A stretch of 21,062 bases of DNA. Origin: Hemicentrotus pulcherrimus (Eukaryota > Echinodermata > Echinoidea > Camarodonta > Strongylocentrotidae). Positions 7,886 through 16,441 of the stretch are shown piece by piece. The stretch is taken from assembly GCA_003118195.1 (NCBI GenBank), contig BEXV01001829.1, positions 47,524 through 68,585 of the forward strand, read 5' to 3'. The notes beneath the pieces were generated by a model. It was given only the letters and a program-made list of their open reading frames with translations, was not told the DNA's origin and made no database searches. Numbering within the stretch: position 1 is the first letter of the stretch; each line of letters opens with the position of its first letter. Both the position numbers and the translations under genes were made by a program.

Positions 7886-9089
7886 TGGCTCAGTCTTGGT
7901 AAAGTAACAAACACTGTACACATAAAGATGTATATGGGACTTCACAATTGGAGTTGGGGCTACTAACCTTGATTTCCTAATTTGTCTATGCTAATTACTC
8001 AGGCAGTATACATTTTATACCAAAATTGTTTGGCGAATGACATTTATTTGTAATCTTGAACATTCAGTGTAAGTTTCGTTTGATTTGGTGAGAATTATTT
8101 TTTTTTTCTTTTCTTTTTCAGAACTCACCTTTATCTTTAATTACAAATAAACAAGGCACATCAAGCTCATAAATTGAGCTGTTTACCATGTGAACGCAAA
8201 CATGTGCATTTTAAATACACAGGTATAATATTGAATAGAAAAACAAACTTTGTCATAAATTAATTTGAAAGGTGTTCGGATGCGGGCGACACATACACTT
8301 TCTTTGAAGTACGTTTCAACAAATTGACAGTTTTTAAAGACAAAATTGCATACAGACAGAACTAGGCACATTATGCATGTATTATTCACAGTGTATTTTG
8401 GAGCTGTTTGTTATGTTTAAATAAAGAGCGTAGACAAGTTTCTTTATGGTAGTTTATGTTTAAGTTTATTAATCAAATAAGAAGGTTAACAAAATACGGA
8501 TTATGTGGTACATTTGAATGTAACCAAGTTCAGTTGTGCATTTGAAACGGATCAGAGTACAGGTTTTTTTAATAACTTACACTTACTTAGTATCCCCACT
8601 GTCATTGTGTCATCTACTGGCAAGGCGATGACCATCAACGAGTACGATAAAGCATGTGACTTCGGAGATTTGTAACCCTGAATAAAACAATTTAAATTTA
8701 TACTTAAAACATGAATCTCTTATCTTGGTTTAAGTGGGTACGGGAGGCTACAATACAATACGCTCTCAGGACTTTATTTCTCAATCTGAGGGATTGATCA
8801 ACATAGCTCTTAAGAGAGTATGGACTTTATCTAATCAAGAATAAAACATATTGTCACAATTGTTCCATGAAAAGGGGTGAGAACAAAGATGTTTTCTTCA
8901 AACTTTATGGGCGACAGTTTTATTTCATATTCATGTTACAATATTTAAGCTTTTCCGTTGTATGTGTTCTATGATTAATCATGCTCATGAATGACTCATT
9001 GAACGTTCTAAATTTAACTTTTGATGATTGAATGGCCTAACTATCCGAGTTCATAAAGGTGAGTGAAATAAAGACAAACTGTATGATAA
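7886..9089. other. Unassigned AT-rich spacer
   Basis: No gene, RNA or recognised element. There is a T-rich run at about 8096-8120. A weakly similar pair of strings, at 7590-7615 and 8587-8625 (both around GTCAT and GCCATCTAGTGG or GTCATCTACTGG), may be traces of an old duplication. The end grades into the TTGA/TTGG array. Confidence 0.4.
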
Positions 9090-10040
9090 ATATTGAGTTG
9101 TTGATTGATTAATCGATTGATCTTTGATCAATTTATTGGTTTATTGGTTGTTTGATTGATTAATTGGTTTTTTCGATAGTTGGTTGAAAGTTTGGTTATT
9201 AGTTATTAAATTGGTTTATTAATTTGTTGATTGGTTTTAGGTTGGTTAGGTGATTGATTTGTTTATTTGTTAGTTGGTTGGAAGGTTGGTTGGTTTTTTG
9301 TTAATTGGTTTATTAATTTGTTAATTGGTTTTGGGTTGGTTAGGTGATTGATTGGATTATTTGTTAGTTGGTTGGAAGGTTAGTTGGTTAGTTGTTAATT
9401 GGTTTATTCGTTTCTTGATTAATAGGAAGGTTGGTTAGTTATGTGTTAACTGGTTTATTCGTTTGTTAATTGGTAGAAAGGTTGGTTGGACATTTGCTAA
9501 TTGGTTTATTTATTTGTTTATTGGTTTATTGGATGATTGATTGATTGGTTTATTTGTTAGTTGGTTGGAAGGCTGGTTGGTTATCTGTTAATTGGTTTAT
9601 TAATTTGTTGATTGGTTTTGAGTTGGTTAGGTGATTGCTTGGAAGGTTGGTTGGTTATTTGCTAATTGGTTTATTCATTTGTTGATTGGTTTGGGGTTAG
9701 TAAGGTGATTGATTGGTTTATTTGTTAGTTGTTTAAGGTTGGTTTGTTGTTTTTTGGTTTATTCGTTTTGGATTGGTTTTGGGGTTGGTTAATTGATTGA
9801 TTGTTTATTTGTTGATTAATTGGTTGGTTGATTGCTTTAATGGTAGGTTGGTTGATTGAATTTTTGATCGATTGATTGTCTAGTTTATTCGTTTTTTAGT
9901 TGATTGGTTGGTTTGTGTTGTTGTTGTGTGTGTTTTATTGGTTGGTCGGTTGAATGATCAATTGGTTTGTTGGATTGTTGGTTGGTTGTTTGATTGATTG
10001 ATTGATTGATTAATTGACTGTTTTTGTTGTTGGTAGGCTG
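9090..10040. repeat. Degenerate TTGG/TTGA/TTTA tandem array (~950 bp)
   Basis: Almost purely T, G and A on this strand, built from irregular 4-bp words TTGG, TTGA, TTAA and TTTA. A higher-order unit is visible: GGTTAGGTGATTG recurs at 9244 and 9338 (94 bp apart), with related copies near 9617 and 9700. The string ATTGG occurs more than twenty times, so the minus strand carries that many CCAAT cores. It is most simply a microsatellite that expanded and then diverged. Confidence 0.9.
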
Positions 10041-10166
10041 CTAAGATTTCTAAGATGGTATTAACTCTATCAACCCCCCCCCCCCTATAGGGGTAGGGGA
10101 GTATTAACATATTTAAAACATAGTATCAATGTTTTAACAGTCCGAATGGCCGATTTTTTTTTCTTC

Positions 10167-10301
10167 TTCTTCATTTTGAAAACTCAAGAACCTTGCAGTA
10201 CACAGCAATATTTATTTGCTACATGATCAACTGTTTCTGATCGATCCCACACCGTTTCTTCCACAATGCAATCGCATGACCAGAACTCAACTTTGTCTTT
10301 C
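10167..10301 (-). repeat. Dispersed inverted repeat, right arm
   Basis: The reverse complement of this segment aligns with 7751-7885. In this copy one minus-strand frame stays open for about 35 codons (GEFWS-type start, as VEFWSCDCIVEETVWD), whereas the left copy has stops. That hints that the repeat once contained coding sequence of unknown type. The two arms enclose the TTGG array, though similarity does not clearly continue beyond them. Confidence 0.7.
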
Positions 10302-10888
10302 AGTCTAGAAATGAAGAGGATCTTTGGTCATGACAATATACATGTACTAAAGTTAAATAACGGTGCTGTTTACAAATAAGGTCCCCTGGTATATACCTTT
10401 CCTTTATTCTTGTTTAATTGGAAAGGTTCCAGATAAGATGAAAAAGGCAAAAGATAGTGTAAAGGGACCAAACCGATTTCGGTTATTCCAGTGCTAGCTT
10501 AAGATTTTGAAATAACGAATGGCCGATTTTAAACGAAATCATCAATCAGGAATTTCCTGAAAGAGTGCAGCACAAAAATATCATTGATTAACTTGCCCAA
10601 AGTAATTTTTAATGTAATAGATGACAGTCAAGCTACATTTTGATTTTTTTTTACTTCAATTAGGCGTTTGAATTTATTTTTCGTGGATCTTTATCCTATG
10701 CTGAGGTAGCCACTCCTTTGTGTTCATGACAGGAGTTCTATCTTTTAGAAGTAATTGCTAAAAAAAAAAAAAATCACCGCATTGACTCAGTTTAATATGA
10801 ATGTACGATCATCTCTCCTTCTCCATTATTTGCATGGATAATGCCCACCCCACGTCTTGGATGTGTATGACGGCATGGTCTTACAAGG

Positions 10889-10916
10889 TTGACCTGAATA
10901 TATATATTCATGTCAA
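10889..10916. repeat. 28-bp near-perfect palindrome
   Basis: TTGAC and GTCAA flank a 16-bp perfect palindrome TGAATATATATATTCA, with one mismatched pair between. It could extrude as a small cruciform or be a chance AT-rich structure. Confidence 0.6.
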
Positions 10917-11192
10917 TTAATTGAGTGGCTCTTTGAAGGAACTTAATTGGAGATTGATCCGTTCATTTGTGTTATTAGGAACGTGCAGGTTTCTGAAAGG
11001 TAATTACTTTGATCAGCGCTTTTTCCAATGACACTTCAATAATGACTCTTCGATCCTTCTGCAGTGGCGTGACATGGTTGAGGTCATTGTAGGGTACAAG
11101 CATCATTTAGGGAGGGGAATTGACAAATGCCTTTGATTGGGGGCAGGATGTGGAGTGTGGCCATAACGTCTAGTTTTCACGTTCATTTTCCC

Positions 11193-11285
11193 ACCTCTCT
11201 CTCTCTTTCTCTTTAATAATACACTGTCTTTCTCTATATCTCTGTCTCTCTTTCTGTCTCTCTCTTTCCTTTCCCTCTTTCTTCG
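11193..11285. repeat. CT-rich simple repeat
   Basis: A polypyrimidine tract made of CTCT, TCTG and TTTC words, interrupted by a short AT segment (about 11214-11225). No unit longer than a few bases is evident. Confidence 0.7.
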
Positions 11286-12064
11286 GCATTAGATTGAGGG
11301 CACGTGGCCCCGACACTCCTTATCTAAGCCTCTGTCATTGTGTAATCATTGTCATGTAGTGTCATGTATTTTGACATGCGCTTTTCCAGTTTAATCAGGA
11401 TTTTCTAACACATAATATATAAACCATGATTTGAGAGTAGAAATCATAATTGGTGTTCATAAAGGCAGATTGACAACATTAATCAGAGACTTCAGGTGTG
11501 GATGATATATTGTTATTGGATTCTTTAAGAGCACACATATCCACAATGCAAGGTGCTCAAGGCGCTCCCATATTATCCAGGCTCTCGCTAGGCTACCACA
11601 CATGTCAACAAATTCAAGGAACTTTTCCGAAGTAGCCCCTGTTCAACACTTGGATGTAGATTGATGCCTTTCCAGAGACACTATAGTGTAGACTTTTCGA
11701 TAGGCGTCGACCATATGGCAAGTGTATTCATCGCGTTATGGAGACTGACAACGCCAAGCGCGTAGCCAGGATTTCATTGTAGGGGTAGGGCGGTAGTGAG
11801 CACACTAAGTATGTAAAGAGCGCGCGTAGCGCGCTCCCTAAGGGGGTGGGTGCAGGGAGGGGGGAGTTCCCCTCTCCCAACTTACAAAAAGGTGCGTTTT
11901 GGATTGGCGATTCGGGGGAAGCAAAATCGCACAATCATTTGTAAACGCGTTTAAGAGTATGTTTATGTTTAACATTTTCTGACCAGAATGTGGCATTTGT
12001 TACCCGTGTAATTCGAAACACTGTTTTGGTAGAATCACCGAAAAACTGAGCATAAACGAACCCT

Positions 12065-12674
12065 TTGACAGCACTTGATTTGATCTTGGGAATAACCTGG
12101 AGTCTTTGGAGTATGCTCTGGTTTTTTTTGTGCAGTGACCACAAGATATGCTCGGTCGCTAGTATGGTTTTCCCGTTCCTGACTTTCGTTGCGTTCTGGC
12201 CCGTTGTGGCATGCCTTTGTCGTATCGGCTTCAACATCTATCTCCTAGTCACAAGGCCTCCCCAATATCACACAGTCGTTACCAGAAAGAAATTATTCTG
12301 TTCACTTGCAGGCACTTACCAGGTGAGAGCACTGGATTATGGAATCGCATTTCCTTTCCGAGAATCACCCTTAATTATCCTCCTCGGAAAGCAATGTCGC
12401 AGTCAGGTAATGCTGCAAACTTCGGTGGCAAGGATCGCCAATGCTTATGAAGTTTTCACGAGAAACGCAACCAAAACTTGAACAACCGTCATTTATGTCA
12501 AGTGTAAAATACATGCAAGGCACAAAAAGACGAGGTTGAAAACAAAGACCCCGCGATACCGTCGCCGGAAATGTGGGGATGGACCAAAAACTTGTTCAGC
12601 TGCAGAATCGAGCCGACCTGAATTTTGGTTGCAAGTTAGTACGTCGACATGTAGAGGAGACGATTCAAAGGATT
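12065..12674 (+). pseudogene. Receptor pseudogene X2: truncated at both ends
   Basis: A receptor relic beginning inside TM2 (LDLILGITWSLW) with no start codon. The frame runs through TM3 (CSVASMVFPFL), the NIY version of DRY in FNIYLLVTRPPQYHT, TM4 and loop 2 (PFRESPLI, QCRSQ) to an in-frame TGA at 12479-12481. The same frame continues beyond it: TTVIYVKCK (end of TM5) and loop 3 up to GDDSKD. TM6, TM7 and the stop are deleted: near 12673 the sequence jumps to the equivalent of the X1 3' flank, a loss of about 280 bp compared with X1. It is the block II partner of X1. The damage differs from that of X1, so the two copies probably died separately. Confidence 0.87.
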
Positions 12675-13837
12675 AGTTACATGGCTGACAATCTAAAACG
12701 AGGACACAAAAAAGCTTCAGTGTTACGAAAGAATTTCCGTATACTTGATGAGGCTCATAATATTTTGTTAGTGCATAAAAGGACTCACTGTAATTGTCCT
12801 TTCAAAATGATCTTGAACCTTTCAGGAATTGTGAATCTGGATCGGATTTGCACCATATTCCCATGAATCATTAAAACCAGATTAATCTAACTACTTCAAA
12901 ATCATTTTTACAAAATAAATATTCGACTTACGACACCCTATAGATTCCATTGTTGAATAAACTTGTAGTAGTAATGATAATGAAAGTGACAATTATAATG
13001 AAAATAACAAATAACAAGTGAATTAAGTCAATACTATATTAAACTGTGCTTGAAAATTCAGAACCTAACAATGTGGAATATAGCCAAAGTGCAAGTCAAT
13101 TTATTACAGTATTTCCAAATTGTAACTCTATCTTTGAATACGAATATTTTACCCATTTTTAAACTTTATTAATTCTCACCCATTTTTGTTGTGTTAAGCA
13201 AAGGAAAATTTTACAGATGCAATTTATAAAGTGAGTGTAGTGAACCAATTAAATGAAAATGTAGCAACGAAAATGAAAAGCAAATATTTTTTGTTTATGT
13301 AACAATACAGACTACAAGTTGAGAAAAATATAACTATGAAAAAAAATGTGAGTAAATACAGATATATAATTTGATCTCATTTTAAAAATGTAATTAATTG
13401 GTTCTTATAAATATTGATAAATGATGTTATCCGTGATTTCGTATCTGAATAAACATTTATTCCAACAACAACCACAAAAAACCCTATCTTCAATACATTG
13501 TCATGAGGATTTTGATATCCTAAGTATGAAGTATTTTCATTAGGACATGGTTAAAACGTAACCGTATCTTGATATCTCTATTATAGATTAAAGTCAATAT
13601 TTCGACAGTAGATATTAATGATTGACTTTAATAGTTCCACTTAATTGCGCATTTATTACTTCCTTTCGATCTGCTGTCATATTGAACAATAGTTGATAGA
13701 TCATTTTAATTTGAATTCATCAAACCTTTCACTGCCTCCTATTTTAAAAATGTTATCTCACATATGATTGGCCTAATATATAGTGCCGTATTTCTTTAAG
13801 ATGTGTACAAAAGTGTCCAGAGCTCGGTAGGCCTAGC
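12675..13837. other. 3' flank of X2 and spacer upstream of gene Y2
   Basis: About 12678-12890 aligns with the 3' flank of X1. The rest, about 12890-13837, is AT-rich with no gene or recognised repeat, and its counterpart is missing from block I. The last 100 bp are presumably the promoter of gene Y2. Confidence 0.55.
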
Positions 13838-13845
13838 TATATAAG
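13838..13845 (+). promoter_or_regulatory. TATA box of gene Y2
   Basis: TATATAAG is an exact match to the TATAWAAR consensus and lies 142 bp before the Y2 start codon. Transcription would be expected to begin near 13868-13875, giving a leader of about 110 nt. The surroundings (GGCCTAGC before, GGTCCCC after) are less AT-rich than the flanks, which makes a chance match less likely. Confidence 0.55.
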
Positions 13846-13979
13846 GTCCCCTTTTTGTAAACACGCGGCTAGGTTGGTACCAAACTTCGTTAAGGAGAAT
13901 GAGTAGAAATACCTACGAATAGCAGATCAATATCCTCTGTACATTTGTCTGTTTGTCTTATCGGATTCGATTGAGCAAA

Positions 13980-15008
13980 ATGGCCTTGGGGAATTCAGTG
14001 AATGTTACGGTAACGGAAACCCTTGATCCCGAAAGTGCCATCTTCTACATGTTAACTATTGTTCTTTCGGTAATTTCCAATAGTCTTGTATTGTTCGTAC
14101 TACGCCGTCAGAAGGAGCTACACGATAACATGCGAGTTCTCTACCAGATCTTGGCAACATCTGACCTGATATTGAGCATCAGTTGGAGCCTTTGGAATAT
14201 GATTTGGTTCTCGTTTAAAAATGAACAAACTTGCACCATCATAAGTCTGGTGTTTCCTTTATTTTACATGGTGTCGATATGGTTTGTAATGCTAGCACTT
14301 TTCGCCATCAGTTTCAACCTGTATCTTCTGATCACCAAGCCCCTTCGTTATCCAACAATAGTGACCAGGAAAAGATTGTTTGTCTCACTTGGATCCGCAG
14401 GAGGAACTACGATGCTGGTGTGTGGAGTTTACCTACCGATTCCCGAATCGCCATTCATTCGTCTTCTAATACAACATTGCAGAACGAGAGACGCGCGACC
14501 AACGACGGAATGGCCATCGGTGGTGTTTATGTTTCATCTCCTAACCCCCATTCTTGCAACGATGCTCTTCACGACAGTCATCTACATTCGACTCTTGCTG
14601 ATTGCTTGCCACAAAGAGAAAACTGTCGCCCATCATCAAGCCCCTGTGTTTGGTAGAAATGAACATGGTAATGTAGAGACGCACAACGCCAGGGAACATA
14701 GGACTGGTCGGCCACAAAGAGGACATGGTCCCGACGCAATGAAAAACCTAAATCGCCAACCCACGAGGGGTGCCAAAGGACTCACCACAGTTCTTCTGCT
14801 CATAGGGTCTTTCTACATCGTGTGGATATCCTTCATCGCATTTTTCTCAAGATCATGGAACCATCGCGATCTCGCCATCCTCGATAAATTCGCAGTCAGC
14901 AGTACATGGGTTCAACCCATAGTATACATATTGACAAAACCCGAAGCAAGGAGGATATGTTTGAAGACTCTTCGGTGTGACCGAGGAGCCCGGCATTTTG
15001 ATGTCTAA
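13980..15008 (+). CDS. Intact intronless rhodopsin-class 7TM receptor Y2 (342 aa)
   Basis: A plasma-membrane receptor of the same family as Z1 and Z2 but clearly more distant. The start is the ATG at 13980 (AAAATGG); an in-frame TTG at 13953 is not chosen. There is a sequon at N8. TM1 about 21-44 with N34; TM2 about 52-78 with the canonical D62; TM3 about 85-118 with C85, paired with C167 in loop 2; TM5 about 181-209 with P190; TM6 about 266-289; TM7 about 297-318. NLY (113-115) replaces DRY and QPIVY (312-316) replaces NPxxY. Unlike the Z genes it has FYIVWIS, so the TM6 proline is serine at S284. Loop 3 is long and hydrophilic, rich in H, R and G. The tail ends in CDRGARHFDV. Its block I partner is the relic Y1. 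Ligand and coupling unknown. Confidence 0.92.
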   Translation: MALGNSVNVTVTETLDPESAIFYMLTIVLSVISNSLVLFVLRRQKELHDNMRVLYQILATSDLILSISWSLWNMIWFSFKNEQTCTIISLVFPLFYMVSIWFVMLALFAISFNLYLLITKPLRYPTIVTRKRLFVSLGSAGGTTMLVCGVYLPIPESPFIRLLIQHCRTRDARPTTEWPSVVFMFHLLTPILATMLFTTVIYIRLLLIACHKEKTVAHHQAPVFGRNEHGNVETHNAREHRTGRPQRGHGPDAMKNLNRQPTRGAKGLTTVLLLIGSFYIVWISFIAFFSRSWNHRDLAILDKFAVSSTWVQPIVYILTKPEARRICLKTLRCDRGARHFDV

Positions 15009-15245
15009 CATTATGTAATTAAAGTTTTTTTCTTTGTATCAATAGTTGTATAACACGGTACGACTCTATGTCAAACACATCCAGTCTCACCAATTATTAC
15101 CCTTGTTGGTCTGTTTTCTCAGAGCTCGAGTCATTTCTCTCAATATAATTTATGTATCTATCACATCAATACCACCACTCAGAATGCTCTCTCTTTTTTT
15201 TTCTTTTTTTTTCTTCAGAATAACGAGTAACCCATGATAAATTAA

Positions 15246-15251
15246 AATAAA
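15246..15251 (+). promoter_or_regulatory. Candidate polyadenylation signal for gene Y2
   Basis: AATAAA lies about 240 bp after the Y2 stop. The surrounding AATAAACAATAACG is kept in the block I copy near 4368-4381, although that gene is dead. A chance match in AT-rich sequence cannot be excluded. Confidence 0.35.
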
Positions 15252-15557
15252 CAATAACGTTCACAAAGCGGCATCTATTTAGTAAACTTTTCTAACGGGA
15301 GACGGGACACGACTCAATTACCATATCACAAAGTATTGTCATCACGAAGAAAAAACCGATCCGTCTACTATTTCATCGTTCCGGTCGATGCTTTTTACAT
15401 TATCCATGCATCTAATATAACAATCCTACCATTCAGACCGCTTTGGATCGAGCAAAACAAAATGGATCCATGATTTCTTTTTTCAAAGGAGGGGGGGGGG
15501 GCACAGGGCAAACAATATATTAGACAAGTAGAATGAAAAGTAAAGTGTTACCACATA

Positions 15558-15764
15558 TTACGGTACCTTTGGGGTCGGAATTGACGGTTCAGGAGGTTCG
15601 CTAGACCGACATTTTGGGTCTTCGTTGGCTGTAGCCGTGTCCGACATTTGCATATTATTTTCTTTCTCACACGTCAATTTTAAAAAATCTGAAAAAGAAT
15701 TTTTAAAACCTCCTTTGAATTTAATAAGTGACGGTCGAATTAGAAGTATATGGATAACAAAAAT
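15558..15764 (-). CDS. Short minus-strand open frame, possible exon of unknown gene
   Basis: The minus strand is open for about 68 codons. The first ATG is at 15653, giving MQMSDTATANEDPKC and then a proline-rich end PPEPSIPTPKVP before the stop at 15558-15560. This part is markedly richer in G and C than its surroundings. CCAAAG followed by GTACCG just before the stop could be a splice donor, and a pyrimidine-rich tract ending in CAG at about 15684-15695 could be an acceptor. No homology is recognised. It could be an exon, a mobile-element fragment or chance. Confidence 0.2.
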   Translation of the reverse strand: MFVIHILLIRPSLIKFKGGFKNSFSDFLKLTCEKENNMQMSDTATANEDPKCRSSEPPEPSIPTPKVP

Positions 15765-15908
15765 TTAGATAATAAAGGGATTGCCTCATACATTTTTTCA
15801 ATCAATATTAAGATCAATCGATCGATCCATTTTAAGATTAAATGAAACAGACACTGTTTCCAATCCAATTTAGATTTGATTTATAAAAAGGGGGACAACT
15901 ACATGATC

Positions 15909-16134
15909 ATCCGTATCATATATTACAGTGAATTGTGCCAATTGGTCCTTGACAACAACGCTTACCTGGATGCTCATAAATGATATATGTACAATTCCAC
16001 TCAGAATTCTCAATTATTGAATTGCTAATCAAATTGTCAATCAAAGTGTCCGAAGTCAAATCGCCAAGTATCGTGAACAGATAAGGGCGCGCACCATTAC
16101 TACCGATGTCGTGATCAGGTTGAGGCACCACAAA
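15909..16134. other. Duplicated spacer preceding the block II array
   Basis: Non-coding sequence that aligns with about 5325-5543 in block I, including the ACTCAGAATTCTCA and GTATCGTGAACAG segments. It shows that the duplication includes the upstream regions of the Z genes. Confidence 0.6.
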
Positions 16135-16318
16135 CACGAAACTGAATTCGAACTGCAACACAAAACATCGGATCCTTTCCACCGACAAGGCGTGGTTCCA
16201 GGATTTCGTTAAAAATGGTGTGTTTCCTAATTTCCTCTGACGCTTCTGAATTCGAACTGCAGCACGAAACATCAGATTCTTTCCGCCGACAAGACGTGGT
16301 TCCAGGATTTCGTTAGGA
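16135..16318. repeat. Two copies of the upstream repeat before gene Z2 (shortened unit)
   Basis: These are copies of the unit seen at 5544-5925, with cores CCGACAAGGCGTGG and CCGACAAGACGTGG. The CTGAATTCGAACTGC string recurs at 16142 and 16246, a spacing of 104 bp instead of 127. The missing 23 bp lie between two CTGAATT strings, as if deleted between short direct repeats. The array ends about 125 bp before the Z2 start, closer than in block I. Confidence 0.85.
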
Positions 16319-16441
16319 TTTTATGTGCTAAAAATTTTCCTCAGACGCTTCTGAATTTGTTTGTGGAAGGAGGCTATCATAAAATCAACACTCATTTTGA
16401 ACAGGATTGCGATGCGCTTACATCAAACACGTTTCTAAAAC
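16319..16441 (+). promoter_or_regulatory. Presumed leader region of gene Z2
   Basis: Aligns with about 6170-6257 before Z1 (GGAGG, then CAACACTCATTTTGAAC). Z2 then has 39 extra bases, 16403-16441, immediately before its ATG. No clear TATA box is seen. Function is inferred from position. Confidence 0.35.

Larger units (their letters stand above)
10041..12064. other. Spacer between blocks I and II, simple-sequence rich
   Basis: No gene is seen. Contents: a run of C at about 10074-10085; two direct copies of CGAATGGCCGATTTT (10143-10157 and 10516-10530); an A-run at about 10759-10773; a 28-bp palindrome at 10889-10916; a CT-rich tract at about 11193-11285; and a GC-rich stretch at about 11740-11910 with a hairpin at 11818-11836. 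The part just before 12065 does not match the receptors, so X2 is truncated there. Confidence 0.5.
15009..15908. other. 3' flank of gene Y2 and spacer
   Basis: About 15009-15085 and 15228-15390 align with the Y1 flank in block I. There is a T-rich run at about 15190-15216 and a G-run at about 15488-15499. The rest is unassigned except for a short minus-strand open frame at 15558-15764, listed separately. Confidence 0.5.

Noticed and set aside
11935..12237. Minus-strand open frame of 100 codons overlapping X2
   Set aside because: Lies antisense to the X2 receptor sequence over half its length and has no recognisable protein features.
13953..13979. Upstream in-frame TTG extending Y2 by nine residues
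   Set aside because: The ATG at 13980 lies in AAAATGG and gives a length close to the Z genes; the extension is in the leader.
14231..14656. Plus-strand open frame of 141 codons inside Y2
   Set aside because: Alternate frame of the Y2 receptor; composition does not suggest a protein and the receptor frame explains the conservation.
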